Assembly: GCF_003073045.1 (NCBI RefSeq)
Contig: NC_037593.1
Location: 10,836,735-10,900,734, forward strand
Origin: Pomacea canaliculata
Lineage: Eukaryota > Mollusca > Gastropoda > Architaenioglossa > Ampullariidae
DNA: 64,000 nt
Reading direction: 5' to 3'
The notes below the pieces were generated by a model. That model was not told the DNA's origin, did no database searches, and saw only the letters and a list, made by a program, of their open reading frames with translations. A program made the position numbers and the translations under genes. This document shows, piece after piece, positions 46,321-58,345 of the stretch; the first letter of the stretch is position 1; each line of letters starts with the position of its first letter.

Positions 46321-48481
46321 AGCGAATCACTGTGCAACGAAACGAAAGTTTTTGTTTGTCTCCTCGCGGCTAACCTATCCCATGATGTACGTTCACGTTT
46401 ACAATTAAGCAGAAAAGGTGATGCAGCAGTTATGGTGTTGATGAAGATGAATACGACTGCTCTCTGAACCAAAAAATCCCAGAGCATCGCCGGGAAAATT
46501 CTAGAATAAATAAAAAGATGTGGACATTTTTAAAATAGATCACACAATGGAAGGAAAAATATGGAGATAAATAAACTCGAGTAAACAGCGTAGCAGACAC
46601 AGCTAACAGATCCTGAGATACCAGGAATAACAACCCAACTTAGTATAGACATGTACACAGCTGCTTGGCATATCCACACTAAGCGAAGGTGTGAAACTTG
46701 TGTCAAACAACACCACCCACCTCTGATTAAACATCACACTTAGAGGTCACGTGACCTCCGGTTTAGTTTCTTTTTGTCCCTTCTCTTGATATTATAAACT
46801 TGCATGTAGACACATAACAAATATTAATACAAACTGATAAAATCTCTTTCCCCTAGAAGCTGCCATTTGTCATCAGTGCGAGCTGACAGAAGCGAAACCA
46901 CGGTTTGAACTGTTTTATTTAACGATTTGTTACAAAAAAATAATTCGAAAATTGTGTTGTTCACTGAGCTGAGGATATAAAGTGGCTTTAACTAAGCTTT
47001 CTACCCGTTTTTTGGATGAGTGGTAAGTGAGCTGTGAAAAGTCACTTTTTGAGGGTTGAACGAGGGTTAAATATTTTTGTTTGTATTTGTTTAGAAATAA
47101 ATGAATACAGACCTTATACAGTCCGAATAGTGGTGTTTCTCTGCGCGCATTTGACTGGCATGCACAGATAAATTAAGTTGTGTACAAGTGTTGTGACAGT
47201 GACTGGGTAAAGGAGGATGTTGAAACCGCGCTTACCTGGTTACGCAATCAACAAATCTCGTCCAGGTGTCAGGGCTCAGACTTGAAAATAAATTGTCATC
47301 ATCAGGGGGGTGAATTAACTCCACTGCCTAAAGTCAAAAGAGCAGAGGCGTGTGTACTGGTAACCGTGATGGAAGGTATTCAGGTGACACAAAAAAAGCC
47401 AGTAAATCACATACTTAACGACATACATCACCCACTCAAAGAGTTTACTGATGATCTGCTCGTAGCGAGGATGAGATTCGGATGAACTAGATTTTACGGT
47501 TAACAGATGAAACTACAGAGAACATAGTTTACATTATCCCACTACCGGACGTATCAAGACTACGTTCACTTTGTCAGCATGCATTCGAAAATCCGGGAGT
47601 GGGGAAAGATTTTCTTTTAACCAGTTTACATGTGTGTGTCTGAACACGTGGGAGTAAGGAGTGAGTGCAAGGACCTTGCGAATATATACATATGTATTGT
47701 TCGTTTCAGTGAGTTTCTTCCTGTGAAATATTTATTTTTCTCGTGGGTGAGTGACATAACTTGCCTCAGTTTTAGCATTTACGCATAAACGCTGCTTAAG
47801 TAGCGAAGGGGGGTTCACCCCTCCTTGAATAATGAGGTAACTGCGTCTGTCCCCGTTCAAAACTAATTTGCAACGACACTGCCCCGAGGTGTCCAGACGC
47901 CGAGAATGTTGATTTACTCCAGTGCAATGTATCATAACAGCGGTTACATGGGGGTGGGGAGGATGAGGGGGAGAGGAACACGGTGACCTCTGTGTGTGTG
48001 TCGAGCGCGCGAGATTGCCCTGCGGCAGAGAGTAGACGGACGAGATAGAGACGCAGCAGCCGCGTCCTGTTGAGCATCATGTCGCCACCAAAGGGCTTGG
48101 CCTCGTCAGCCACCTGTTTCCTGTTTTCCAAACGTCAACAAAATTGTTATCTCCTGAAGCAATAATCAGTGTGTGTGAGAGAGAGATGAATGTCTGTATA
48201 CAATATGGAATGTAGAGCACGCTGATGTTATGAACGGTGTCGTAATACACGTTCGTGGTCCTATCCTTGCAAACCTTGCTTCAAGGCCCCTTGTAAACGT
48301 CCTCAAAGCTCGCAAACCCCTTAGCAGTACAGTGCAAAGTGAAAATAGCCCCTCAGCCATGAGCAGTGGCGTGTTGCATAGCACGTAGCGAATCGAGCGA
48401 AGCTAGCCTAGCGAATCTAGGGGTTAGCGAAAGCTAGCGGTCCCTGTGCAACGCAGTGTAGCCGGAAGCCAGAGTTTCAAG

Positions 48482-49030
48482 ATGGCCGACTTACGGCGAG
48501 GTTTGAGTGAAGTCTTTGTTTTACAAGCTACACCCCGCCATGCTGTGGCCAAACCGTCGCAAATAAATATCGAGCTTGCGGCCCACCTGTCCACTGAAAG
48601 TAAATCAGGACAATAATGAAAATTCCAATGCCCACATGATCGGTTTCGTCGAAGTCATCGTTCCAGGATACTCGACATACCAGTTCAAATCTCACTTCGA
48701 ATGTTGCCGGACGCCTTTGATGTAAGTTAACGTAATAAAATAAAGTAAAATGTAATAAACTTAATGAAATATAAATAAAAATGCCAAAATCAATTTTAAG
48801 GAATGTGAACGTCCAAGATATATATATGCATAAATGTATCCACTACACATATCTATAATAATGCTCTCACACACAATAAACACAAACTTTCATAGAGATC
48901 TTTTGTGAAATTTTTCAGGCTCTCCAGGCTTGGATTGAGCCTCATCTGCCACAGCAACGTGGTTCAACAATAGAACAAAGCTGCTTGCCACTTGTGGTTA
49001 CTGGCACAAAATCACCCTCCAGAATATATT
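48482..49030 (+). pseudogene. PIF/Harbinger transposase, N-terminal exons only
   Basis: Exon 1, from ATG 48482 (MADLRRGLSEVF) to a donor at 48722 (GAT|GTAAGT), carries FVEVIVPGYSTYQFKSHF and, after a one-base shift, RMLPDAFD. Exon 2 starts at 48919 (acceptor TTTTTCAG) with ALQAWIEPHLPQQRGSTIEQ, then KLLAT and LWLLAQNHPPEY in shifted frames. FxSHFRMxxxxF and KLLATLWLLA are hallmarks of the N-terminal part of Harbinger transposases. At least three single-base losses break the frame, and the catalytic DDE domain does not follow. It is not functional as read. Confidence 0.75.
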
Positions 49031-49040
49031 CACCTATATT

Positions 49041-49560
49041 TGCCATACCACGTCTATAGCAAAGCATCCATCATCAGTGTCTGCTTTTCTCTTCCACCAA
49101 CATTTATTATTTCATTATATAATTTGAATATTTTGCATAAATATTCTTGCATTTGTATCAACACCCATAATTTCTTTCCCCATGCAAATTGAGGTCTACA
49201 TGTCTTTGTGTCACCATCATTAATAAGTTGTCCACCATGTGCATATATTATCTATGTGCATTTATATTTATGATTGGTGTGATTTTGCAGTTGTGCTTAT
49301 ATGTTGTCTACATACTGAAGTTGACACAGCAGCAGCAAAGTATTGTCATACACCATATGGCTGCATGTATTTTTTCATCACTGTGTACAGTTCTCTCCCA
49401 GCAACCTTTATTATTTCCATTGCATAATTTGAATTTTTTATACATATCTCTTGCATTTGCATCACCACTATGATTTGTTTTTATTCGTGTAAATTGAGGA
49501 GTGTGCGTGTGTTTAATTCCTGTCACCATCCTTAATAATTTGCTTTGTCACCAGATGCAT
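49041..49560 (+). repeat. diverged ~305-bp tandem duplication inside the Harbinger element
   Basis: 49069-49244 (CATCATCAGTGT ... TTTATTATTTCATTATATAA ... GTCACCATCATTAATAAGTT) is repeated at 49376-49560 with many substitutions (CATCACTGTGTA ... TTTATTATTTCCATTGCATA ... GTCACCATCCTTAATAATTT). It occupies the place where the transposase core would lie. Confidence 0.7.
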
Positions 49561-49857
49561 GTCATGTTCTGTGCTTTTCAAATGAGTGTCACTTTTCGTG
49601 TTTAGCTTTGATGCAACACTTTTCCAGTTATAATTTCTCATTTGATTATCATGTAATGTGTTTATCATATAATAAATTTTCATTTGATTTTACTAATTCA
49701 TGGTAGAAACAAGTGTGCTTCATTGTGTACATGATTATCAGGTAAATCAGGATTTTTTGGTTTTTAACAGTCACAGTGAAAAAAAAAAGCCATTTGTAAG
49801 GGCGTGTAAGTTTTTTTTATTTAGTACTAAAATCAAGACAGTGACAATATCCTTTAT

Positions 49858-51484
49858 TCAGTAGGGTCGTACTAATAACCGATACTGGGAGAGGTGTGGA
49901 GTCTCCTGAGACATTCCTTGCTGTTCTTGCTTCTTTGTAGGGGTGGCACATTGCTGGGTATTGGAGATCTCGGAGAGAGTGTTTACTGAAAAATAAATAT
50001 TAATGAATTATGACCAATATATGGGCATGGAAAACCCAAATATGTCTAGCCTGTATGCCCATGATAACTGCTCTTGCTGGAACAGTGCATGAATACAAAA
50101 AGTTCCTAACTGAGCTTTTTACATATCTAGACTCATCTCTTTGTGGCAGAACAGACTTTTGTCACTACCCTCCCCAAATACCTGTAGGAAAAGAAGCATT
50201 AAACAATTAATACTTGAACTGTCAAATGTTTTACTAAATATGGCTATACTAAAATTATGCTTTACTTGCTTATTTATATTATAAATGGTTCACTCACCTT
50301 TTACACTCCCCAGTGATGATGATGTCAGTGGTGGGATGAACAAAGGGTCTGCTTCCAAGATTTCAGCCATTCTGGAATAGAAATTCCATCGTGATCTTCC
50401 CTGGCCCGTTTTCTTGTTGAAATCTAATATAGCTTTGTACCTGTTGGGATACAAGTACCAAACATGCTTACATATCATTATGTATCCAGACTAATTTCAC
50501 ACAGCTACCAAAAAATCTCTACTAAAGCTTGGTTGATACTGGTGGGGTCTTGTTTACAGGTTAAATGAATGAATTGTGGTAACAAATAAATAAGAACTTG
50601 CACAACCTTAAAAACCTGCGATGTTTTGTTTCTCAGATCTATGGAAAAATGTTGCACTCTAAGACAGAAAGCCAATGATTTTGTAGGAACTCACCATATT
50701 TTCATATTGCTCCATTTTTTTCTCAAGTGCTGCTGGAGCAAAGTGGCATCCTGAGGCTGCCATTTCCGAAGCAATCCTCTTCCATACCTCTATTTTCAAG
50801 TTGGAATTGCAAATTGTTCCTTATGTTCGGCATAAGTGTCCATGAGGAAAAGTATGCCCCTTTGGTCCATTGATTTCCCACATTCATTTCTGTTAAAATA
50901 TGAAATCAATTAATCAGGAATAAAAACAGGAAAATAAAAACCAGAATAACATAGTGATATGTTTAGTAAATGCAACAGTATCAGATTCAAACTTAAAGCT
51001 TTGATTCTAAACATCAAAGAATAGGGTAGTTGTACTATTTTATTCTGTTGGAAGGATAGTTCAATAATGTGCACAATATTTTCATAGCTGGGTTATTTGT
51101 GAAAAGCCGGTACACGCGGAGACTGCAGATTGGAGGATACTGTCGGGGCTACAAGTTGTTATAAAATTACTCTCGCTAAACATGTGAATATTTTGTCAAC
51201 CTTGATAATAGGGTATTTTAAATAGCAATCGTTAAAAGACACCACTTTGTACACGGCCTTAATCGTAAAGCTCGTACTCGGCAAACGCCAATCCGACTAC
51301 ACATTGTCTAAAATTGCTCCCGCTACACAAATAAATATATGTTTCCACATAAATAATAGAGTATTTTTATTACTTATCATTAAAAGATACTTACCACTTT
51401 GTTTCCGGTCCAATACTCCTTTTTAACGGGAGCATCAAAGAAACTCTCATCTGCAAACTTGAAAGCGACAACAATGTCGGCCAT
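49858..51484 (-). pseudogene. Myb/SANT-like DNA-binding protein of the Harbinger element (4 exons, frameshifted)
   Basis: Exons on the minus strand are 51395-51484 (ATG, MADIVVAFKFADESFF ... KKEYWTG), 50695-50889, 50298-50440 and 49858-49985 (stop TGA, overlapping AATAAA), all with GT-AG borders. Exons 2-3 encode the trihelix/Myb domain: WTKG, LFLMDTYAEHKEQF, VWKRIASEMAASG, KKWSNMKIW across the junction, then YKAILDFNKKTGQGRSRWNF and YSRMAEILEADPLFIPPL. Harbinger elements encode such a protein to help bring the transposase to the DNA. Exon 2 has three one-base shifts, each at a homopolymer (GGGG near 50857, AA near 50808, A7 near 50745), and exon 1 does not join it in phase. An alternative start is the ATG at the beginning of exon 2. 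Genuine decay or uncorrected sequence error are both possible. Confidence 0.75.
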
Positions 51485-51630
51485 TTTGAATAGCAAGCGT
51501 AGGACCTCCAAAGGCCGCTAGCTTTGCTACGCTAGGGGTCTAGGTTCGCTAGCTTGTAGGGGCGCGCTCTTTACACTTCCGGCTAGATTGGCTAGCTTCG
51601 CTCGATTCGCTACGCCTATGCAACACGTCT

Positions 51631-51795
51631 CAGGGCTTCTGCTTACGCAAAAAATTGCGTACAGTACCCATTTAAGGTCCTCCAATTTTCGTCAATGTGG
51701 TCCTCTTCAAATTTGGGCCAAGAACAGGGACCCCTTAAAAATCTGAAGAAGGGGTCCCTGGGACCCTAAAGAATTTAGCCTTAGCAGAAGCCCTG
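51631..51795. mobile_element. short TIR element (MITE), copy 2
   Basis: Complete termini CAGGGCTTCTGC and GCAGAAGCCCTG; 165 bp; the right 100 bases nearly identical to copy 1 (32748-32919). It starts 4 bases after the Harbinger element's right end. No target duplication is obvious. Confidence 0.75.
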
Positions 51796-52803
51796 ATGAG
51801 GGAATTTCAAAACGCGAGGGGCGTGACCGTGACGAGGCTGGTTATTAGTCCGCGTTACTTTAGTTTGGTGTGTGATGACTAAGACGGTACCTGTCAGGGA
51901 TGTAGAGCATGTCCTTTGATATCGCTATACAAAATTCCCCGTAAATCTTCCCCGCGAACACTTGTCCCCCCTAACCCTTTCTCGCCATATTTACCTCCCA
52001 CCCCTACACGTACTCTCTACGCATCCAGCCCCATCATGCATGCCTGCGACCTTGTTCCCCACCCTCTCACCCTCACACAGAGGTCAGGCGTGTATTAATT
52101 ACAACACAGCCTGGCGCCGTCCCCCTACACACCCTCCTGACCTCTGACCTAGGGGCGACCTGTATTCACTGGCAAAGTGTTCGTCAACAATGTCGTCGTG
52201 AGAGGGGGGGGGGGCGGTCTGTGCTCAGGCCTCGTCTCGCCTCGTCGCCGCTGCACGCGTTCACATGACGAGAAGTGTCTTTACATTAATTGTTGTTATA
52301 TCTCCTGGCTCTGGGCCCGGTACAGCAGTGGTTAGAACACTCGGTAGTCGCTACGTTCGAGTTTGGAGAGCATGCATGAGCAGCTCCCACTTTGAGGTAT
52401 TTTACAATGAGTAGGTCCAACAACGATGTTCTGACATCAGTACACAATCCTGTTGTCTACAAGTAGATACATGTATCAAATAAAGTCTAATTTATTTACC
52501 ATTACTAGGAAATGTACGATATTTCGCAGAATAATTCAGTTGTCCAAGGGGTAGGGTAAGCCCATACTTTGTCACCAGACTGTCACTTTGAGCGATCAGC
52601 GGCTACCTGTCCTTCATGTATGTTTGGTTGAATCAAGTGAGACAGTTCAATAGAGGATACCAGATAAAGATTTCTATTATAAAGATTTCTACACAGATCT
52701 CTAACCCTGGGTAGTTTGTGTTAATTATTCCATGGCATGGAGTATGACATTTTCCTTCTTCCGTCTTTTTCTATACATCATACCGGAGGTACCAGTCGTA
52801 ATG

Positions 52804-52864
52804 CCAAGCCTTGTACCCAGGAGAACAAACCATGTACCCAAGTACCTGGGTCGACAAGGCTTGG
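52804..52864 (+). repeat. strong short hairpin (18-20 bp stem, 23-nt loop)
   Basis: CCAAGCCTTGTACCCAGG (52804-52821) pairs with CCTGGGTCGACAAGGCTTGG (52845-52864), perfect except a 2-nt bulge (CG). The stem does not extend further, which is short for a microRNA precursor. It could be an RNA structure, a protein-binding palindrome or a relic of a TIR element. Confidence 0.6.
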
Positions 52865-55185
52865 GGCTTGAAAGCTTTGCAAGTCGACTTACTGGACAGA
52901 AACTCTAGACGGGTACCCTCCCGTGCTGTCTATTCATGTCGTTTTAATGCCGGGTGCACAACGACGTGGCTGTGACTGGTGTTCAGTGCTCACCTTCTCG
53001 CGGGGACACCAGCTACCCGCACTCCGCGCTTCTCATGTGCAGGGTGTTTACGGGTGTGTACAGTGTCGTTAAACTGAATGCAAGTTTCGGGTTGAAAGAC
53101 GTTTTTGTCACAAACCTACTTTGGGTCCTAGAGTTGGGTAACTGCTCAGTGACGGACGTCTGCTGTCATGGGCACATAATTAAAAAAAAAAAAAGACAAT
53201 GTGAAAGAAAAAGGGGACAAGGGAAACTGCCGGAAAATACTCAAACTGTTCTGTATTTTTTTATCTACATAAAATACATATTCCTGAATTTCGTTCACCC
53301 CTTCGTCGCGTGCGTGCGTATGTGCACGACCACTTAAAAATAAAAGGTTCTGTAAAAACTTTTAGAATTTTGCTTTCCTGGTTGCTTTTCACATATGTGA
53401 TATCATAATCTTTTTACTTTCAAAGTTTTCAGAAACTTTCCTGTGCTCGTTGACGACTGGCGAGGCACATGACGATTAAGTGAATGATATCGGCGAAGTG
53501 AGTGACTACGTGACGACGGTGGAAGCATGAGTGTTACAACAAACCCCAGCTTTCAAATGCTTTTTTTTTTCCAGGAGCTGTAGTCAGAAGCAGTGGGCTG
53601 AAGGTGATCGTCTGTCACCCCCATGCTACATTCCTTCCATCCAAACATTCAGTTTTGTGGAAAGTGCGTCATAAAGCGGTAAAAACGAGTGAAAGGAAAC
53701 CTCTCGTCTCTCTCACATCCTCCCTCGCTCCCCTACATTCGAGCCTTTGTCGTTGTGATCAACCCTAGCTTGAATAAGATAGTTTTCAATATAAAATAGT
53801 GTATATTATAAGGAGAAAAACCCGCTCTGCCACTAGTGTTCCTACATTACTAAGCCTCTGTGCTGAAAGGCTTGAACCATAAATGTAGACATCACAAACC
53901 TCACCATACTACCTCCGCGAGGGTTAGCTGGAGGGTAAAGGTAGAGTGTGGGACAAATTCACACTGCCTGTAAATAAATCCTTTTAACATTTTTATATAC
54001 AGTCCTTCTAAGACAGGGTGGCGAACGTTCGGCTCAGCCAAGGCAACCGGAGTCAAGACTGGATGTACGGCAGTAAATATACAAGGTTTTTTTTCACAAC
54101 AAGACGTTGATATCAAGTCGATAATAACAATAACGTAAATTTTAAGGTACAAAGACCACCCATGACAAGACAGACACCTATGTTTTTTTGTTGGTTGTTC
54201 GAGGCCTATGAACGATTCTGGAGATTTATGTTTGCACCCGACCTTCACCTGAAGTCGATGGTGGACCACATCCGGGTTGATCTGACTGTGGATACGTGTT
54301 GTGTTGTTGTGTTATTTGACCGTGTCGTGTCATACAATATTAAACTTCAGGTCCACAAATATCCAAGGTTATCCCTTCATGGATTTCCAAAGAATGAGAA
54401 AATAAAAATCTTTAGCTGATAAAAATTCGTTTGGGTTTATTTGCACCTGCGCTTGTTTATTTGTGTCTATCATGTATATTGACACTTTGCAAATGCCATG
54501 AACTCTCAGGAGGAAGAGGTATGTGTATAGCAGGCCTACAATAATGTTGTTAACGGACTCAGACCTTCCCCCTACCCAACACACATTGCGAAACACCACG
54601 ACACCAAGAACAGTTGCTCTACTCAGCACCGACAAGTTTGTTACTGTACCTTCATCTCCTCCAATATTCCAGAGAATACCAACTTACTCGTCAGCATCCT
54701 CGAGAGCTGTTGTAGTAGAACACGCTCAATATGTGATTAAGTTTAGCAAGTGTTGACATTCATCTACACACAAACAAAGTGCCATTCGTACATATCTGAC
54801 AATCTGGATCCGGTTAAGAGGGCCTATTACTCGAAACAGAGGTCGAAGGTCGTCTGTGTGAGAACAGTTTCAAGATATAGGGTTGATAAGTGTTTTGAGG
54901 GCTTATCACACTCGCCCGGCAGAAACCGGACATGCAACGAAAACGAGGAAGAATGAAGGATGTTTGGCGACAGGGAAAACAATGCGAAGACTTTCCCAGA
55001 AGAAAGCTGATAAAACGAGGATCGAAGCCTGGGGTGTCCTCGCTCGATTCCTGTTTTGTTTTAATTGCTGTCACATGTTACTGCCACAAATCTCTCATTC
55101 AACAGGAGTAAAAGGCAAACATCAGGCGCAAGTGCTCAAAACTCTTAGCACGTGCTGGGCGCGTGAGCGGATGTTGCTGTGCAGC

Positions 55186-55200
55186 CCGCCAGGTGGCGCC
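55186..55200 (+). promoter_or_regulatory. CTCF-like motif
   Basis: CCGCCAGGTGGCGCC, a close CTCF-core match. A related GCCGCCAGGTGG follows at about 55279. Confidence 0.3.
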
Positions 55201-58115
55201 CGATAGAGGGAGGAGGAGAAGGAGGATTGAGCTTCACATCTCACTCTCACAAGCACACGTACACAGTCCTCTCATGCGCCGCCAGGTGGTACACCTTCTC
55301 TCCCTACCCATCCACCCGTACTCCTACTGTGCTACTGTGTGTCTTCGCGTTTATAACCTTTGACCCCGGACACAACTCCAGCAGGACACCACGTGACGTG
55401 TGACGCACGACCCTGTATCAAAGTGATTAAGAGGGGACGTGGGGTGCTACTGCGACTCGTGTTGTCTACATTCCGACTACATCTTCCCCCACCCCTGGGA
55501 TTATAGCTAATAACAAAATGAAACTGGGGTCACTGACTTTAAGGGAGCGAGTTCGATTCCCGGTCTTTTAGTTTTATGATTACTCTTTTTGGGGGAAACG
55601 GTAGGGAAAGTATTAGTCCTTTTATAAATTTATAATTGTCAACAACAATAATAATACGATTTTGAGGACAACCTGTTGATCACCATGGTTTCCATACACA
55701 GTAATACATTTCTTGACTTTTGTCTGATCATACTGGACACATGGAAGATATTTGCCCGGGTGGGATCTGCTCACAGCATTCTCTCCCTTTGTGTCCACAC
55801 CGTGTCGCTACTGTTACACTACCTTCACGCCACCACATGATGGGGTAGCTGCCAGGATGATGGATATCACCGTGCACACACACCCTGACACACACAGTTG
55901 CGGTCGTCTGCATACCAACGTGTCTCCGGCCCTTGTTGACACCTGTCTCAGACCTTCCCAGTTACTACACAGGGTGTCTGCCGAGCGAAAGTGTCACAGT
56001 GGAAAGTTTAAGAGGGGAAAAAATGAATAAATACATAAACAGTGATGATGACTAACAATGGTGTATAGTTGAATCCGTTAAAGGTTGGGGAAATTAAATA
56101 TTACCTATACAAAGTGAAAGTTTGAAAATTGTAATGTGAGAAGAAAGTATAAAAATAAGCGAGTGGAAGTTGGAATTAAAAAAAAAATTGAAAGTGGGAC
56201 TGGGGCATCGCTCAGGCTATTGTGATTCCCACTAAGCCTCCTGCCTCGGGAGTGTTGCATCAGTTTGCCGTGCATCACAAACAACACACCTGTTGCTCTG
56301 CTCATTCAGATACAAATCATTTCCCTGCCGCATTCACACCCAGCATCTGCTCACCTCTCTCCCACGTGGTGGGTATCAGATACCCCACATCTACACACCT
56401 CGTGTATCGGTGTCATGCCTGCTGTCGTGTCCTTCCCTCTCTACAGTCTACACCACAGTCAACTACAACAACAGGTGATCTACAGCCCGACATTACATTC
56501 TCCGTCTCTTTGACAGTGGTGGAAATACCCCGAAAACCCCGGCAATGCACAGGTGGGGTGACAATAAATATATTTTATTGCCTTTTCTGTCAAGCCGATC
56601 ATTACATTCCAGGTACAGTCCAAGGATTTACATTTTAAAAATAAATTCGTACTTTACATCCCAACAATATATTTTGATATTGACCGGAAGTACCTGCTTA
56701 GTTCCTTGAAGTTTAAAATGAACAAATGTCTAAAATTAATTGGGGTAAAATTTACGGTTACGCTAGTAGGGAGGAAAAGAGAAGGGGAAAAGGGGAATGT
56801 GTGTGTGTGTGAGAGAGAGATACAGAGAGTATAACTGTTTTTATGTCGGAATGAGCGCACAGGAGGGTGTGTGAAACACAGAACATTATGTTACAACATG
56901 ATGCGGGAAAATACTGTCAGAAAATACTGACAACGTGGAATAGTTCCCCAGGAAACGATTGTGTGTGTGTGTGTGTGTTGGGTATATATACCCCATTAGC
57001 AATCAAACTTTATATCAAAATGTGACTCATGCCGCAAGGGTTTGAAAAGAAAGAAAAATGCAATAAAACATGCGGTACCCTGGAGAGAACCCAACAAACA
57101 CACTGAGCACATAGCTTTCATCAAAGATACACTCCCACCATTTTACTGTTTTGTTCTTTTTTCTGTTCGTACATAAACAGAAAGATCGATCAGAAAAAAA
57201 GAAAAACAAAACAACCTGTCACTTTCTCTCCAACGACTAAAACTGCGCACTTACGGGTACATTTCGACCTTTTCTATTCACTCAACTGTTACCCCAAGCA
57301 CATTTTACATAACAATGTTCACACGACCTTTTTATTTTTCAAGGCAAGGGACTCCAGACTGCGTCTAGCCACCCGAGAACAGGCAGTGAAAGAACGGGTT
57401 CCTCTCCCACCTTTGTCAGGGTTGACAGGACTGACACGGTTGAAAGAACGGCGTACAAACGACAACACACTGACATGACAGCCGTCCATATTTCATCTTC
57501 ACTGCCAGGAATGAGAGATAAACACTCTTCCCTCCTCAACGCCCTTACTCACCCCAACCCACAAAGCTGGAGTGGACAAGGGCGTTGTCTTGAGTTGAAT
57601 AAATGAACAAGCCTATTAAACCACTTTTGTATGAAAAACACAGTTCTACTCACGCACAAAATGCAGTCTCTTTAGAAGCATCCTAATGCAAGGGGACGTT
57701 TGGGTTCCCACGTTGTCGTCTGCGTCTACAGCGATGAGAAGCTGCGCACTCGAAGCACCACCCCTGTATCCCTCCCGGTCACGGTGAGAGGACAGACTCC
57801 GTCATCAACTGCGTCCAGGTGTTCCCTGCTGCTAAGTCCACCAGGCACGACAAACATTCTGTCCACGAGATGACAGCCACAACCGCCCGGCTACATGAGG
57901 ACCGTGGGACTGACCGGCAGTCGCGCACACACGCACCCAGGAACCAGTCGCACGCTTGTAGTTTTTTTTTGAGAGCAGTGTGTGTCGGAGTGCTGTCCCC
58001 TGGTGTGCGTGCGCTGCTGGCGGTGGTGTGGAGGTGGTGGCCGGTCATTAGACACTGTGAGCCAGCTCCAGCGCGCGCTCTGCTCTAATTTCCGTCACCA
58101 GACACCGAGGGCGAG

Positions 58116-58144
58116 ATGGCAGAGATGTCCATCATCGTCATAAG
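58116..58144 (+). CDS. possible first coding exon (unassigned)
   Basis: GC-rich sequence precedes an ATG in good context (GGGCGAGATGG). The frame runs MAEMSIIVI plus two bases to a donor AAG|GTTAGT. A downstream stretch after the acceptor TTCACAGTTTGCAG (59824) can be joined in frame, but the product is unrecognisable. Weak evidence only. Confidence 0.2.
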
Positions 58145-58244
58145 GTTAGTCACTCGCGTGCTCGTGTGCTCCACAAGGCAGCAGCAGGAGGACTTGAAAA
58201 TCTCTCCCACTTGTTTAATTATAAGATGTTTTTTTAAACATATT

Positions 58245-58345
58245 TATATATTGGAGCTACAGAAGTGTTTATATTTGATTGTCAATCGTTTTGAGCCAAC
58301 CTTTGATGACGGGCAAAAGCGCTCTATAAATTATTATTAAAGTTT
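58245..58345 (+). mobile_element. 3' end of a SINE/LINE with ATT tail
   Basis: GTCAATCGTTTTGAGCC ... AAAAGCGCTCTATAAATTATTATTAA has the form of the short 3' ends (GCGCTATATAAAT followed by ATT repeats) shared by many animal L2/CR1-type LINEs and their SINEs. A similar end in reverse orientation is seen near 26630-26665. The body upstream is not recognisable. Confidence 0.45.

Larger units (their letters stand above)
41309..48370. other. non-coding region with no recognised gene
   Basis: It should contain the missing 5' exon and promoter of the fucosyltransferase gene (minus strand), but I could not identify them. Seen: CA/CT-rich tracts at 43680-43840, NRF1-type palindromes at 44701 and 45071, a triple AGTACCAAGT repeat near 45103-45124, CTCF-like motifs at 43525 and 45540, and a SINE copy at 46175-46320. 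ORFs such as 47180-47485 (+) and 43124-43423 (-) have no recognised domain. Confidence 0.5.
48371..51626. mobile_element. PIF/Harbinger-like DNA transposon, internally deleted
   Basis: Terminal inverted repeats: left GTGTTGCATAGCACGTAGCG, right (reversed) GTGTTGCATAGGCGTAGCG, both continuing AATCGAGCGAAGCTAGCC. Similarity of sub-terminal segments (CTAGCG, GCCGGAAG) extends to about 115-140 bases and stops at ATGGCCGAC on each side, so two convergent genes begin just inside the ends. The right gene is a Myb/SANT DNA-binding protein, the left gene the transposase N-terminus; this two-gene layout is typical of PIF/Harbinger. The DDE core is missing. A 3-bp TWA target duplication is not visible, so the exact ends may be a few bases off. 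Confidence 0.8.
51796..58115. other. non-coding region with no recognised gene
   Basis: Seen: a run of 11 G (52204-52214), a SINE-like head (CAGTGGTTAGAACAC, 52325), the hairpin at 52804-52864, a CTCF-like site at 55186, a tRNA box B-like GAGTTCGATTCCCGG (55548) and (GT)n near 56800 and 56961. The ORFs at 53901-54269, 56222-56638 and 57779-58048 show no domain. Confidence 0.45.

Noticed and set aside
47180..47485. 101-codon ORF with mixed composition
   Set aside because: No domain, no repeats, no splice evidence; not distinguishable from chance.
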